A stretch of DNA of 64,000 bases, taken from the NCBI GenBank assembly GCA_938010435.1, contig CALLUS010000004.1, positions 99,230 through 163,229 of the forward strand, read 5' to 3'. The position numbers were made by a program, and so were the translations under genes. This stretch comes from an uncultured Rhizobiaceae group bacterium. GTDB taxonomy: Bacteria > Pseudomonadota > Alphaproteobacteria > Rhizobiales > Rhizobiaceae. Below the pieces are notes generated by a model, which had not been told where the DNA came from, made no database searches, and saw nothing but the letters and a program-made list of their open reading frames with translations. This document shows, piece by piece, positions 47,748-55,655 of this stretch; within the stretch, counting starts at the first letter, position 1; each line of letters opens with the position of its first letter.

Positions 47748-48437
47748 ATGATCACGCTGTTTCACAATACAATGTCTGCAGGTTCACGCACTGTTCGATT
47801 GCTTTTAACCGAATATGAAATCGACGTGAATTTCCAAGAGGAACAGGTGTGGGAACGCCGGGAAGAATTTCTACAAATGAATCCGGCGGCCACGTTGCCT
47901 GTTCTGGTGGACAATGGAAACGTGATTGTTGGTGCTCATACAATTTGTGAGTATCTGGATGAAACACGTGGAGCATTGAAACGCGAAAAACGTGTTTACC
48001 CGGAAGAGCCATTGGGCCGTGCAGAAATGCGTCGTCTAGTGGATTGGGCATTGATGAAGTTTGAAAATGAAGTCACGCGCTACATTGTTCATGAGCGGGT
48101 TACAAAACGGCAAATGCCGTCATCAGTAGGTGGCGGTGCACCCGATAGCCAAGCTTTGCGCGCCGCGCGGGCGAATATCAAATATCATCTGAAATATTTC
48201 GGGTGGCTCGCTCAAACCCGCGACTGGATGGCAGGCGATCGCATGACCAACGCTGATCTTGCTGTCGCTTCATCTCTCTCACTGCTGGATTATTTAGGAG
48301 AAATTGATTGGTCAGAAGAGGCCGACTTGAAAGATTGGTATGCGCGAATGAAATCACGCCCCGCATTCCGTCCACTCTTGGCTGATCGTTTGCGTGGCAT
48401 GCCACCTGTTTCAAACTATGTCGATCTGGACTTTTGA
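47748..48437 (+). CDS. Glutathione S-transferase family protein
   Basis: The 229-residue product has a thioredoxin-like N-terminal domain (ITLFHNTMSAGSRTVRLLLT, NPAATLPVLVDNGNVIVGAH, ICEYLDE) and an all-helical C-terminal domain (MTNADLAVASSLSLLDYLG). It likely uses glutathione, which GshB in this window makes. Substrate unknown. It overlaps queG by 4 bases (TTGA). Confidence 0.92.
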   Translation: MITLFHNTMSAGSRTVRLLLTEYEIDVNFQEEQVWERREEFLQMNPAATLPVLVDNGNVIVGAHTICEYLDETRGALKREKRVYPEEPLGRAEMRRLVDWALMKFENEVTRYIVHERVTKRQMPSSVGGGAPDSQALRAARANIKYHLKYFGWLAQTRDWMAGDRMTNADLAVASSLSLLDYLGEIDWSEEADLKDWYARMKSRPAFRPLLADRLRGMPPVSNYVDLDF

Positions 48438-49498
48438 ACCACAGCGCCAAAATCAAAGCATTTATTCGTCGGGAAGCCGCGCTACTCGGTTTTGACGGCG
48501 TGGGCTTCACCCATCCTAATTCCATTCCTGATGCTCCCAAAAACTTGCGCCAATTTCTAGAAAATCAACACCACGGCACAATGGAATGGCTGGAAGAAAC
48601 AGAGCGACGTCGCAGCGACCCAAAAGAGCTTTGGCCCAGCGTTCGATCTATCATTGCACTTACAGTAAATTACGGACCCGAAACAAACCCACTTCCACAA
48701 TTGGAAAACCGTGAAGAAGGCACAGTTTCCGTTTATGCGCGTCATCGTGATTACCATGATTTGATCAAAGGTCGACTGAAAACTCTGTCTTCCAAGCTCG
48801 TGTCTCGAGCCAAAGAGCTTGGTCTCGCTCCAGAATTGAAAGTTTTTGTCGATACTGCCCCTGTGATGGAAAAACCCTTGTCGCAACAAGCCGGGCTCGG
48901 TTGGCAAGGCAAGCACACAAATTTAGTGTCGAAAGATTTTGGGTCTTGGCTTTTTCTTGGTTCCATCTTCACGACATTGGAGATTGAACCCGACAGTGCA
49001 GAAACCGACCATTGTGGTTCATGTCAAAGCTGCCTTGATATTTGTCCAACCAATGCATTTCCCACACCTTATCAATTAGACGCGCGACGATGCATTTCTT
49101 ATCTTACCATTGAACATGCCGGCCCCATTGACCGTGAATTCCGCAAACCCATGGGAAATCGGATTTATGGATGCGATGATTGTTTAGCAATTTGCCCCTG
49201 GAACAAGTTTGCAAAGACAACCAACGAAGCCAAACTCACCACGCCCCAATCTGAATCTTCAAAACAGCTGGAAGATTTTCTACAACTCAATGATGCAGAT
49301 TTCAGAGCGCGGTTTTCCGGTTCCCCTGTGAAACGGATTGGACGCAATCGCTTCATCCGAAATTGCCTCGTTGCGGCGGGAAATTCTAACGAAAAAAACT
49401 TGATCCCTATTGTCGAAATGCTTGAAAAAGATCTTGATGAAGTAGTCGTCGAAGCTGCCCGCTGGGCACTTATGGAATTAAAGGTGGAATCCGAATGA
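48434..49498 (+). CDS. queG: Epoxyqueuosine reductase QueG
   Basis: The 354-residue cobalamin/Fe-S enzyme has two [4Fe-4S] motifs: CGSCQSCLDICP beginning at Cys194 and CDDCLAICPWN beginning at Cys247, with earlier family blocks MEWLEETERRRSDPKELWPS and DTAPVMEKPLSQQAGLGWQG. It reduces epoxyqueuosine to queuosine in tRNA. It starts with TTG overlapping the GST stop and overlaps the SDR gene by 4 bases. Confidence 0.96.
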   Translation: MNHSAKIKAFIRREAALLGFDGVGFTHPNSIPDAPKNLRQFLENQHHGTMEWLEETERRRSDPKELWPSVRSIIALTVNYGPETNPLPQLENREEGTVSVYARHRDYHDLIKGRLKTLSSKLVSRAKELGLAPELKVFVDTAPVMEKPLSQQAGLGWQGKHTNLVSKDFGSWLFLGSIFTTLEIEPDSAETDHCGSCQSCLDICPTNAFPTPYQLDARRCISYLTIEHAGPIDREFRKPMGNRIYGCDDCLAICPWNKFAKTTNEAKLTTPQSESSKQLEDFLQLNDADFRARFSGSPVKRIGRNRFIRNCLVAAGNSNEKNLIPIVEMLEKDLDEVVVEAARWALMELKVESE

Positions 49499-50400
49499 AA
49501 GTTGGAATTTTGGGAGCTGGGTTTGCCGGAAAAGAAATCGGACGCAAACTCACTGAAAAAGGAAATAGCGTTTGGGGCACCACCCGATCTGAAGAAAAAT
49601 TTGATGCGTTGCAACAAGTTGGAATTTCACCAGTTGTCTTTGATGGCACACACCTCAACGATGATATTCGAGAAATTTTGCGTGAGACCACTCACTTGAT
49701 CAATTCTATCGCGCCAGCGCGAAAGGAAAATACAGATCAACCAGATGAGATCGTTGACCCTGTTTTGCGCAGTTTGCAGGATGAGGGGTTGATGGCTAAC
49801 GCACCAAAGCTTGGGTGGGTCGGATATCTTTCAACTGTTGGAGTTTATGGAAATCATGATGGTGCATGGATTGACGAGACCACGGCAGCAGCACCCACTT
49901 CGGAACGATCTCGCCAAAGAGTTCGTGCCGAGGCTGAATGGTTGGCTGTTGGCGAAGCACACAACTTACCCGTAGGTGTATTTCGTCTTTCGGGTATTTA
50001 TGGACCCGGGCGCAATGCTTTGCTCACTGCAGAAAAAGGCAAAGCGCGACGTCTGGTCAAGAAGGGTCAAGTGTTTAACCGCATTCATGTGGGAGACATT
50101 GCGACCGCTCTACATTTGGCTGCCGAAAAGAAATCCGCTGGTGCATTTAATATTACAGATAATGAACCAGCACCACCTCAAGATGTGGTAGGGTTTGCTC
50201 ACAAGTTGATGGGCAAAAACCCACCACCTGAAATTGACTTTGAGACAGCAGACCTATCACCCATGGCGCGCAGTTTTTACGGAGAGAACAAACGTGTCTC
50301 AAACATAAAATCAAAGTCCGAATTGAGTTTTGAGTATGAATGGCCGGATTATCGGATAGCGTTGACACGTATGTGGAATGAAGATTGCTGGCGCTCTTGA
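49495..50400 (+). CDS. SDR-family NAD(P)-dependent oxidoreductase (YeeZ-like)
   Basis: The 301-residue protein has the dinucleotide motif GILGAGFAGKEIG at the start and an extended SDR-like body (LGWVGYLSTVGVYGNHDGAW, VFRLSGIYGPGRNAL, NRIHVGDIATALHLA). The catalytic Tyr-X3-Lys is not clearly present: GVYGNHDG occupies that position. It may therefore bind nucleotide without a standard SDR reaction. It overlaps queG by 4 bases, a pairing recalled from related genomes. Substrate unknown. Confidence 0.85.
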   Translation: MKVGILGAGFAGKEIGRKLTEKGNSVWGTTRSEEKFDALQQVGISPVVFDGTHLNDDIREILRETTHLINSIAPARKENTDQPDEIVDPVLRSLQDEGLMANAPKLGWVGYLSTVGVYGNHDGAWIDETTAAAPTSERSRQRVRAEAEWLAVGEAHNLPVGVFRLSGIYGPGRNALLTAEKGKARRLVKKGQVFNRIHVGDIATALHLAAEKKSAGAFNITDNEPAPPQDVVGFAHKLMGKNPPPEIDFETADLSPMARSFYGENKRVSNIKSKSELSFEYEWPDYRIALTRMWNEDCWRS

Positions 50401-50456
50401 ACACAATTCTCATGAAGTCGTAAAATAAGAAAATACTTACTGGAGTGGAAAAAGAC

Positions 50457-50900
50457 ATGACTTTACCCGTTGCCAATATTTCCATCGTGACGCTTGGGGT
50501 TGAAGATCTTGCTGTCTCAACAGCATTCTACGAGAAGCTTGGCTGGACAAACACTGCGGCCAGCCAAGATAGTGTGACCTTTTTTCAAGGTCATAGTGTC
50601 GTTCTTGGTCTTTATGGACGTGCCGCACTTGCAGAGGATGTGGGCGTAGAAAACACTCCGTCAGGTTTTAGAGGAGCATCTCTCGCCCTCAACCTGCCAA
50701 GCGAAGAAGACGTTGATACCTTCTTCGCTCACGTGATTGCTTCTGGCGGGATGGCTGTCAAAATACCTGTGAAAGTATTTTGGGGTGGATATTCCGGATA
50801 TTTCGCAGACCCTGATGGCCACTATTGGGAAATCGCCTATAACCCATTTTTTGTTGGTGATTCCGATACCGGACAATTGAAACTGGACCCGAAAACATGA
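50457..50900 (+). CDS. VOC family protein (glyoxalase/bleomycin-resistance-like)
   Basis: The 147-residue protein has paired beta-alpha-beta modules: NISIVTLGVEDLAVSTAFYE near the start and KVFWGGYSGYFADPDGHYWE at the end, where the last Glu is a usual metal ligand. The first metal histidine expected early in the fold is not seen. Its function is unknown. The ATG at 50457 is preceded by tggaaaaagac. It overlaps the isochorismatase-like gene by 4 bases, at the head of a nucleoside operon. Confidence 0.88.
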   Translation: MTLPVANISIVTLGVEDLAVSTAFYEKLGWTNTAASQDSVTFFQGHSVVLGLYGRAALAEDVGVENTPSGFRGASLALNLPSEEDVDTFFAHVIASGGMAVKIPVKVFWGGYSGYFADPDGHYWEIAYNPFFVGDSDTGQLKLDPKT

Positions 50901-51460
50901 GTGCCGTTCTCATTCTTGTAGACATTCAAAATGCGATTGATGATCCTGTTTGGGGCACTCGCGGGCAACATGATGCAGAAGCAAATTGCGCTAAACTGCT
51001 CGCCCATTGGCGTGAACTGGGTAATCCAGTTGTCCACATCCGCCACGACAGTACAGACCCAAACTCACCTTATGCACCTGACCAACCTGGCAATGACTTC
51101 AAAACTGAAGTTGCACCACTGGATCATGAACCAGTGGTCGAAAAACGCACAAACAACGCATTCATCAGTACAGACTTAATGCAGGTACTCGAAGAGTATC
51201 AGACATCTGAACTCGTAATATGCGGCGTGTTGTTGGAAAATTCTGTTGAATCCACCGTTCGCATGGCCGGAAATCTCGGTTTTATGGTGTATTTACCATC
51301 TGACTGCACTGCCAGTGTAGAAAGAACAGATGTAAACGGTAAAAAATGGTCGGCAGATGACGTTCACGCATTGACCTTGGCTATTCTTGATGGAGAATAT
51401 GCGAAAGTGGTAAGCAGCGAAGCCCTTATGGCAAATCCTGATTCTGGAACTTTGCAGTAA
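50897..51460 (+). CDS. Isochorismatase/cysteine-hydrolase family protein with the nucleophile Cys replaced by Ser
   Basis: The 187-residue protein has the cysteine-hydrolase fold: LILVDIQNAIDD carries Asp9, VEKRTNNAF carries Lys83, and VICGVLLENSVESTVRMAG carries the position of the catalytic nucleophile. There the residue is Ser116 (codon tct) where most amidase-type relatives have Cys. Activity may be altered or lost, or it could be an isochorismatase-type reaction that does not need a thiol. The gene lies between VOC and cdd, 64 bases before the latter, and may belong to nucleoside or base breakdown. Confidence 0.85.
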   Translation: MSAVLILVDIQNAIDDPVWGTRGQHDAEANCAKLLAHWRELGNPVVHIRHDSTDPNSPYAPDQPGNDFKTEVAPLDHEPVVEKRTNNAFISTDLMQVLEEYQTSELVICGVLLENSVESTVRMAGNLGFMVYLPSDCTASVERTDVNGKKWSADDVHALTLAILDGEYAKVVSSEALMANPDSGTLQ

Positions 51461-51524
51461 CATCAATTTGGCAATCGGTTCATTCTACCAAAGCTGCACG
51501 TGCTCCTCATTCGAAAGAACGATA

Positions 51525-51920
51525 ATGCCTCACCAAGACCTCTTTGAAGCAGCTAAATCTGCGATGAATAACAGTCATTCACCCTATTCAAGTTTCCCTG
51601 TGGGTGCAGCTATTCGGGCGACATCTGGCAAAATTTATGCTGGCTGCAACATCGAGAATGCCTCTTATCCTGAAGGGTGGTGCGCCGAAACCTCTGCAAT
51701 CAGTCACATGATTGTTGGTGGCGATAAAGAGATATCAGAAATTCTTGTTCTGTCTCAAAAAATGGAAAAGATCACACCCTGTGGCGGATGCCGCCAACGC
51801 ATTTCTGAGTTTGCGAAAGCCAACACATCTGTTCATTTATGCGATGCTGATGGTGTGGTGGAAACAGTTACTATTGGCAACCTACTTCCCGCAGGTTTTG
51901 AATTGGATGGCACCAAATGA
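51525..51920 (+). CDS. cdd: Cytidine deaminase
   Basis: The 131-residue homotetrameric-type enzyme has GCNIENASYPEGWCAETSAI with zinc ligand Cys53 and catalytic Glu55, and the second motif PCGGCRQ with Cys86 and Cys89. It deaminates cytidine and deoxycytidine to uridine. An upstream TTG (51468) would add 19 residues not found in the family. It overlaps punA by 4 bases (ATGA). Confidence 0.96.
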   Translation: MPHQDLFEAAKSAMNNSHSPYSSFPVGAAIRATSGKIYAGCNIENASYPEGWCAETSAISHMIVGGDKEISEILVLSQKMEKITPCGGCRQRISEFAKANTSVHLCDADGVVETVTIGNLLPAGFELDGTK

Positions 51921-52702
51921 CAGAATTAAAAACTGCTCTTGATGGTTTCAAAGCCGAAACAGCACTGGTGCTTGGTTCTGGGCTTGGCTCTCTTGTCGAA
52001 CGTATCCAAAATCCGAAGCGTTTTCCGTATGAGACCCTCGATGGGTTTCCAACAAGCGGTGTATCTGGTCATGCTGGTGAATTGATTGCCGGTACAATTT
52101 CGGAAACAAATGTTGTCGTCCTGTCTGGCCGTGCCCATTACTACGAACATGGCGACGCAGCTGCTATGCGAACGCCTTTGGAAGCGTTGAAAACTGCGGG
52201 TGTGAAACGTATTATTCTCACCAATTCGGCGGGATCAATAAACAAGAAAATGGCTCCCGGTTCAGTAATGCAGATCAAAGATCACATTAACTTTTCCGGT
52301 ACCAACCCGTTGATAGGGGAGCCAACCGATAACCGGTTCGTAGGCATGACATCCGCTTATGACAAGCCATTGCGCAAGGTATTTCGGAAGGTTGCCAAAA
52401 AGAATGACATCGATATTCATAGCGGCGTTTACATGTGGTTCTCCGGCCCGGTGTTTGAAACGCCCGCCGAGATAAAAATGGCCAAGCGCATGGGGGCTGA
52501 TGCTGTTGGTATGTCCACTGTGCCGGAAGTTATTCTTGCCCGCTTTCTCGGTTTGGAAGCGGCCGCATTCTCGGTGATTACTAATTATGGGGCAGGCATC
52601 ACAGGCAGCGAACTCTCTCATACTGAAACCAAAGAAATGGCCCCAAAGGGTGGAGAAATACTTGGTCGTTTGATCGAAGTTGCTTTTAAGGAGGGGGTTT
52701 GA
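51917..52702 (+). CDS. punA: Purine-nucleoside phosphorylase
   Basis: The 261-residue trimeric-type phosphorylase has LVLGSGLGSLVERI, the GHAGELIAG and LSGRAHYYEHGD phosphate/sugar segments, ILTNSAGSIN, and GADAVGMSTVPEVILARFLG. It cleaves purine (deoxy)nucleosides to base and (deoxy)ribose 1-phosphate. It is overlapped on both sides (cdd, deoC), so translation is coupled. deoB, which would link its product to DeoC, is not in the window. Confidence 0.96.
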   Translation: MTELKTALDGFKAETALVLGSGLGSLVERIQNPKRFPYETLDGFPTSGVSGHAGELIAGTISETNVVVLSGRAHYYEHGDAAAMRTPLEALKTAGVKRIILTNSAGSINKKMAPGSVMQIKDHINFSGTNPLIGEPTDNRFVGMTSAYDKPLRKVFRKVAKKNDIDIHSGVYMWFSGPVFETPAEIKMAKRMGADAVGMSTVPEVILARFLGLEAAAFSVITNYGAGITGSELSHTETKEMAPKGGEILGRLIEVAFKEGV

Positions 52703-53469
52703 TGTCTCCAAAAGATCGTAGACGCGCTGCCGAACGAGCCTTGCCCATGGTCGACCTCACTGACCTGAACGAGAACTGCAATCACGAAGCCATTAAAACG
52801 CTTTGCATTCGCGCACAAACAGAGTTTGGACCCGTAGGCGCAGTTTGCATCTGGCCACGTTTTGTCGCGCACGCCCATAAACTTCTAGCACACACTGGCA
52901 TTCCCATCGCCACCGTTGTTAATTTTCCAGGTGGCAACCAAAGCATCGAGATGACAATGATTGAAACAGCCACCGCTATTGCAGATGGGGCCGACGAAAT
53001 TGATTTGGTCATGCCCTATCAGGCATTGAAGGCCGGTCAGGATGAAGTGGTGCAAGATATGTTTACAGCCGTGCGAGACGTATCTTCAAAGAAAGCACTG
53101 CTTAAAGTGATCATCGAAGCAGGGGAGCTTGGCGAAGATTCTCTCATCCGCAAAGCAAGCGATATGGCTATTGATGCTGGTGCTGATTTTATAAAGACAT
53201 CCACTGGCAAAGTTCCCATAAATGCCACACCAGCCTTTGCCGAAATCATGATTCAAGCAATTGCAGATAGTGGAAAAAATGTGGGTTTCAAGCCGGCTGG
53301 AGGCATTAAATCCACAGAAGACACCAGCACGTATTTGGCTATTGCTGATCGTATTATGGGACCACAATGGGCGAACAATGAAACATTTAGATTTGGCGCA
53401 TCGAGCGTTTTGGACGACTTATTGTCTGCTTTGCGGGGCGGAAACGCAATCAAGAGTGACGGCTATTAG
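52702..53469 (+). CDS. deoC: Deoxyribose-phosphate aldolase
   Basis: The 255-residue barrel enzyme has VDLTDLNENCNHEAIKTLC, AVCIWPRFVAHAHKLL, ADEIDLVMPY and the Schiff-base lysine Lys165 in FIKTSTGK. It splits deoxyribose 5-phosphate into acetaldehyde and glyceraldehyde 3-phosphate. The ATG at 52702 lies in TGATG after a strong ggaggggg ribosome site. It ends the nucleoside operon. Confidence 0.96.
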   Translation: MSPKDRRRAAERALPMVDLTDLNENCNHEAIKTLCIRAQTEFGPVGAVCIWPRFVAHAHKLLAHTGIPIATVVNFPGGNQSIEMTMIETATAIADGADEIDLVMPYQALKAGQDEVVQDMFTAVRDVSSKKALLKVIIEAGELGEDSLIRKASDMAIDAGADFIKTSTGKVPINATPAFAEIMIQAIADSGKNVGFKPAGGIKSTEDTSTYLAIADRIMGPQWANNETFRFGASSVLDDLLSALRGGNAIKSDGY

Positions 53470-53477
53470 ACCTTTGA

Positions 53478-54188
53478 CTAAAGCGCTTCCAAAACATCTG
53501 CCAAAAACCCATCCAAATGGTCGGTTACAAAATCAATCGCATCATCATCTGTTACCGCATGCTCCCAATCTTCCGCACTGTGTTGCGATCCGTTGGCGGG
53601 CGTTACCAACACGGTGCGCATTCCAAATTTGAACGGCACATCCAAATTGCGTGGCATATCTTCAAACATCACTGCAGCTTTTGGGTCCACACCATGGTCC
53701 GATAAGAATTTAGTATACGGTGCTTCGGCTGGTTTAGGGACAAGATCTGACGCAACGATATCAAATACTTTATGAAAATGGTCAGTTATTCCCAAACGGT
53801 CAGTTGTACGTTTGGCGTGGGGAATATCGCCGTTTGTGAAAATATGTTTACGGCCAGGAAGCGCTGCGATCAATTCACCCAACACCGGATTTGGGTCTAC
53901 CGGCGTATAATCAATATCATGGACTTTATCGAGAAAGTCATGCGGATCGATTGAATGCTCAACCATCAATCCGTGCAGAGTTGTTCCATATTTTCGATAC
54001 ATATCCTTTTGAACTTTGCGAGCTTCGTTTTTTGGCATGTCCAAAAGTTCAGACACATAGTCTGTCATTTTCCAATCAATCTGTGCAAACAGATCGCAGT
54101 GACGGGGATAAAGCGTGTTGTCGAGATCGAAGACCCATTCAGTGATTGATCCAAAAGATTTTGCGAGTTGTTCAGGAGTAAATTTCAT
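53478..54188 (-). CDS. Pyrimidine 5'-nucleotidase (HAD family)
   Basis: The 236-residue HAD protein has motif I WVFDLDNTLYP (Asp21, Asp23), motif II IFTNGD, and motif III/IV VPKPAEAPYTKFLSDHG with FEDMPRNL. It resembles the SDT1/pyrimidine 5'-nucleotidase group. It converges on deoC and overlaps argB by one base (TGATG). A role in dephosphorylating UMP/CMP or damaged nucleotides fits the nearby salvage genes, but is inferred. Confidence 0.9.
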   Translation of the reverse strand: MKFTPEQLAKSFGSITEWVFDLDNTLYPRHCDLFAQIDWKMTDYVSELLDMPKNEARKVQKDMYRKYGTTLHGLMVEHSIDPHDFLDKVHDIDYTPVDPNPVLGELIAALPGRKHIFTNGDIPHAKRTTDRLGITDHFHKVFDIVASDLVPKPAEAPYTKFLSDHGVDPKAAVMFEDMPRNLDVPFKFGMRTVLVTPANGSQHSAEDWEHAVTDDDAIDFVTDHLDGFLADVLEAL

Positions 54189-55108
54189 CAGTTCACAATC
54201 ATTGTTCCGGCACCATGCTCGGTGAAGAGTTCCAACAAAACGGCATGAGGTACTTTGCCATTCACAATCACCACAGCCTCAACACCTTGATCGAGTGCCG
54301 CCAAACAGGTTTCCACTTTAGGGATCATGCCATCTGAGATCGTTCCGTCTTTTATCAACGCAGTTGCTTCTTTGCGTGTGAGTTTTTTGATCAATTCACC
54401 TTGCTTGTCCAACACACCGGGCACATCTGTTAAAAACAACAAACGATCAGCGTGAATGGCTCCTGCCACTGCACCAGCAAATGTGTCCGCATTCACATTG
54501 TAAGTTTCACCATCTTTACCAAAAGCAACGGGAGCCACGACAGGGATGAGACCAGAATCTGCTACCATGTGCAGAACTTCCACATCGACTTCTGCCGGCT
54601 CCCCAACAAAACCGAGATCTATAATTTCTTCAATATTGCTGTCAGGGTCGCGATGACGGCGCCGCATCTTCACCGCCTGAACCATATTTCCATCTTTACC
54701 ACACAAGCCAATTGCACGCGCGCCTTGGGCGTTGAAGTCCGCCACAATGCCTTTATTGATGGAACCCGCTAACACCATTTCCACGATTTCTACCGTGGCT
54801 TTGTCAGTGATGCGCATTCCACCTTTGAATTCACTTTTGATTCCCATCCGTTCCAACATGGCACCAATCTGCGGACCACCGCCGTGAACTACAATCGGCT
54901 CCACACCAGATTGACGCAACAAAGCCACGTCCCGGGCAAATGCCCGGCCCAACTCAATATCGCCCATGGCATGACCGCCATATTTTATAACAACTGTTTT
55001 GCCTTCATAGGTTTGCATATAAGGCAATGCTTCAGAAAGCAGTCGTGCTTGTACATTGCCTGAAACAGTTTTTTCGTTTGATGAAGATGTTTTGGAAATG
55101 TCCGTCAT
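54188..55108 (-). CDS. argB: Acetylglutamate kinase
   Basis: The 306-residue amino-acid kinase has [50 protein letters not shown] and [15 protein letters not shown]. It phosphorylates N-acetyl-L-glutamate in arginine synthesis. I use ATG 55108 rather than an upstream TTG at 55126. Its substrate is the predicted product of DgcN/DgcA encoded at 1743-3730. Confidence 0.97.
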   Translation of the reverse strand: MTDISKTSSSNEKTVSGNVQARLLSEALPYMQTYEGKTVVIKYGGHAMGDIELGRAFARDVALLRQSGVEPIVVHGGGPQIGAMLERMGIKSEFKGGMRITDKATVEIVEMVLAGSINKGIVADFNAQGARAIGLCGKDGNMVQAVKMRRRHRDPDSNIEEIIDLGFVGEPAEVDVEVLHMVADSGLIPVVAPVAFGKDGETYNVNADTFAGAVAGAIHADRLLFLTDVPGVLDKQGELIKKLTRKEATALIKDGTISDGMIPKVETCLAALDQGVEAVVIVNGKVPHAVLLELFTEHGAGTMIVN

Positions 55109-55160
55109 AACGCTCAGGGTGTGCAAAGTTTGGGGTCTGCAATCTTGCTACACCATAGCG

Positions 55161-55196
55161 CAAAAAAAAACACCCGCTTATGGAAAAGCAGGTGTT
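55161..55196 (-). terminator. Intrinsic terminator downstream of trxA
   Basis: Read on the minus strand, AACACCTGCTT pairs with AAGCGGGTGTT (one wobble pair) around a short loop and is followed by a run of nine T. It lies just after the trxA stop (55220) and before argB, so it should end the trxA transcript and separate it from argB. Confidence 0.88.
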
Positions 55197-55219
55197 CTCA
55201 ATTTCAATATTGCTTGAAC

Positions 55220-55540
55220 TTAAACTTCGCTAGAAATCCAATCTGACAACTTGTTCTTTGGTGCAGCACCCACTTGAATAGCAACAGGCTCACCACCTTT
55301 GAACATCAACAATGTGGGAATGGACCGCACACCGTATTTAGACGCAAGTTCCGGATTTTCATCCATGTTCACTTTGGCAATTGTTACCTTGCCAGCCATT
55401 TCATTGGAAATTTCTTCCAAGCTCGGACCAATCGCTTTACACGGGCCACACCATTCTGCCCAGAAGTCAACAACCACGGGCGTGTCGGAATTCAAAACAT
55501 CACTGTCGAAATTGCTGTTGTCGATTTTAACTGTAGCCAT
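55220..55540 (-). CDS. trxA: Thioredoxin
   Basis: The 106-residue product has WCGPCK with Cys31 and Cys34 and the typical DFWAEW before it, plus [16 protein letters not shown]. It is a general disulfide reductase. It has an AAGGAG ribosome site and a clear terminator downstream. addA lies 115 bases upstream on the same strand. Confidence 0.98.
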   Translation of the reverse strand: MATVKIDNSNFDSDVLNSDTPVVVDFWAEWCGPCKAIGPSLEEISNEMAGKVTIAKVNMDENPELASKYGVRSIPTLLMFKGGEPVAIQVGAAPKNKLSDWISSEV

Positions 55541-55655
55541 GAAATATGCTCCTTATGTCCGGCTGATCAGAATCGCAGACGGGACTTTCGTTTCGTTGGC
55601 CAGAACGTAGGGAGACGAATGGTCAGGGTCAAGGACTGCATCTGATGATTCATGA

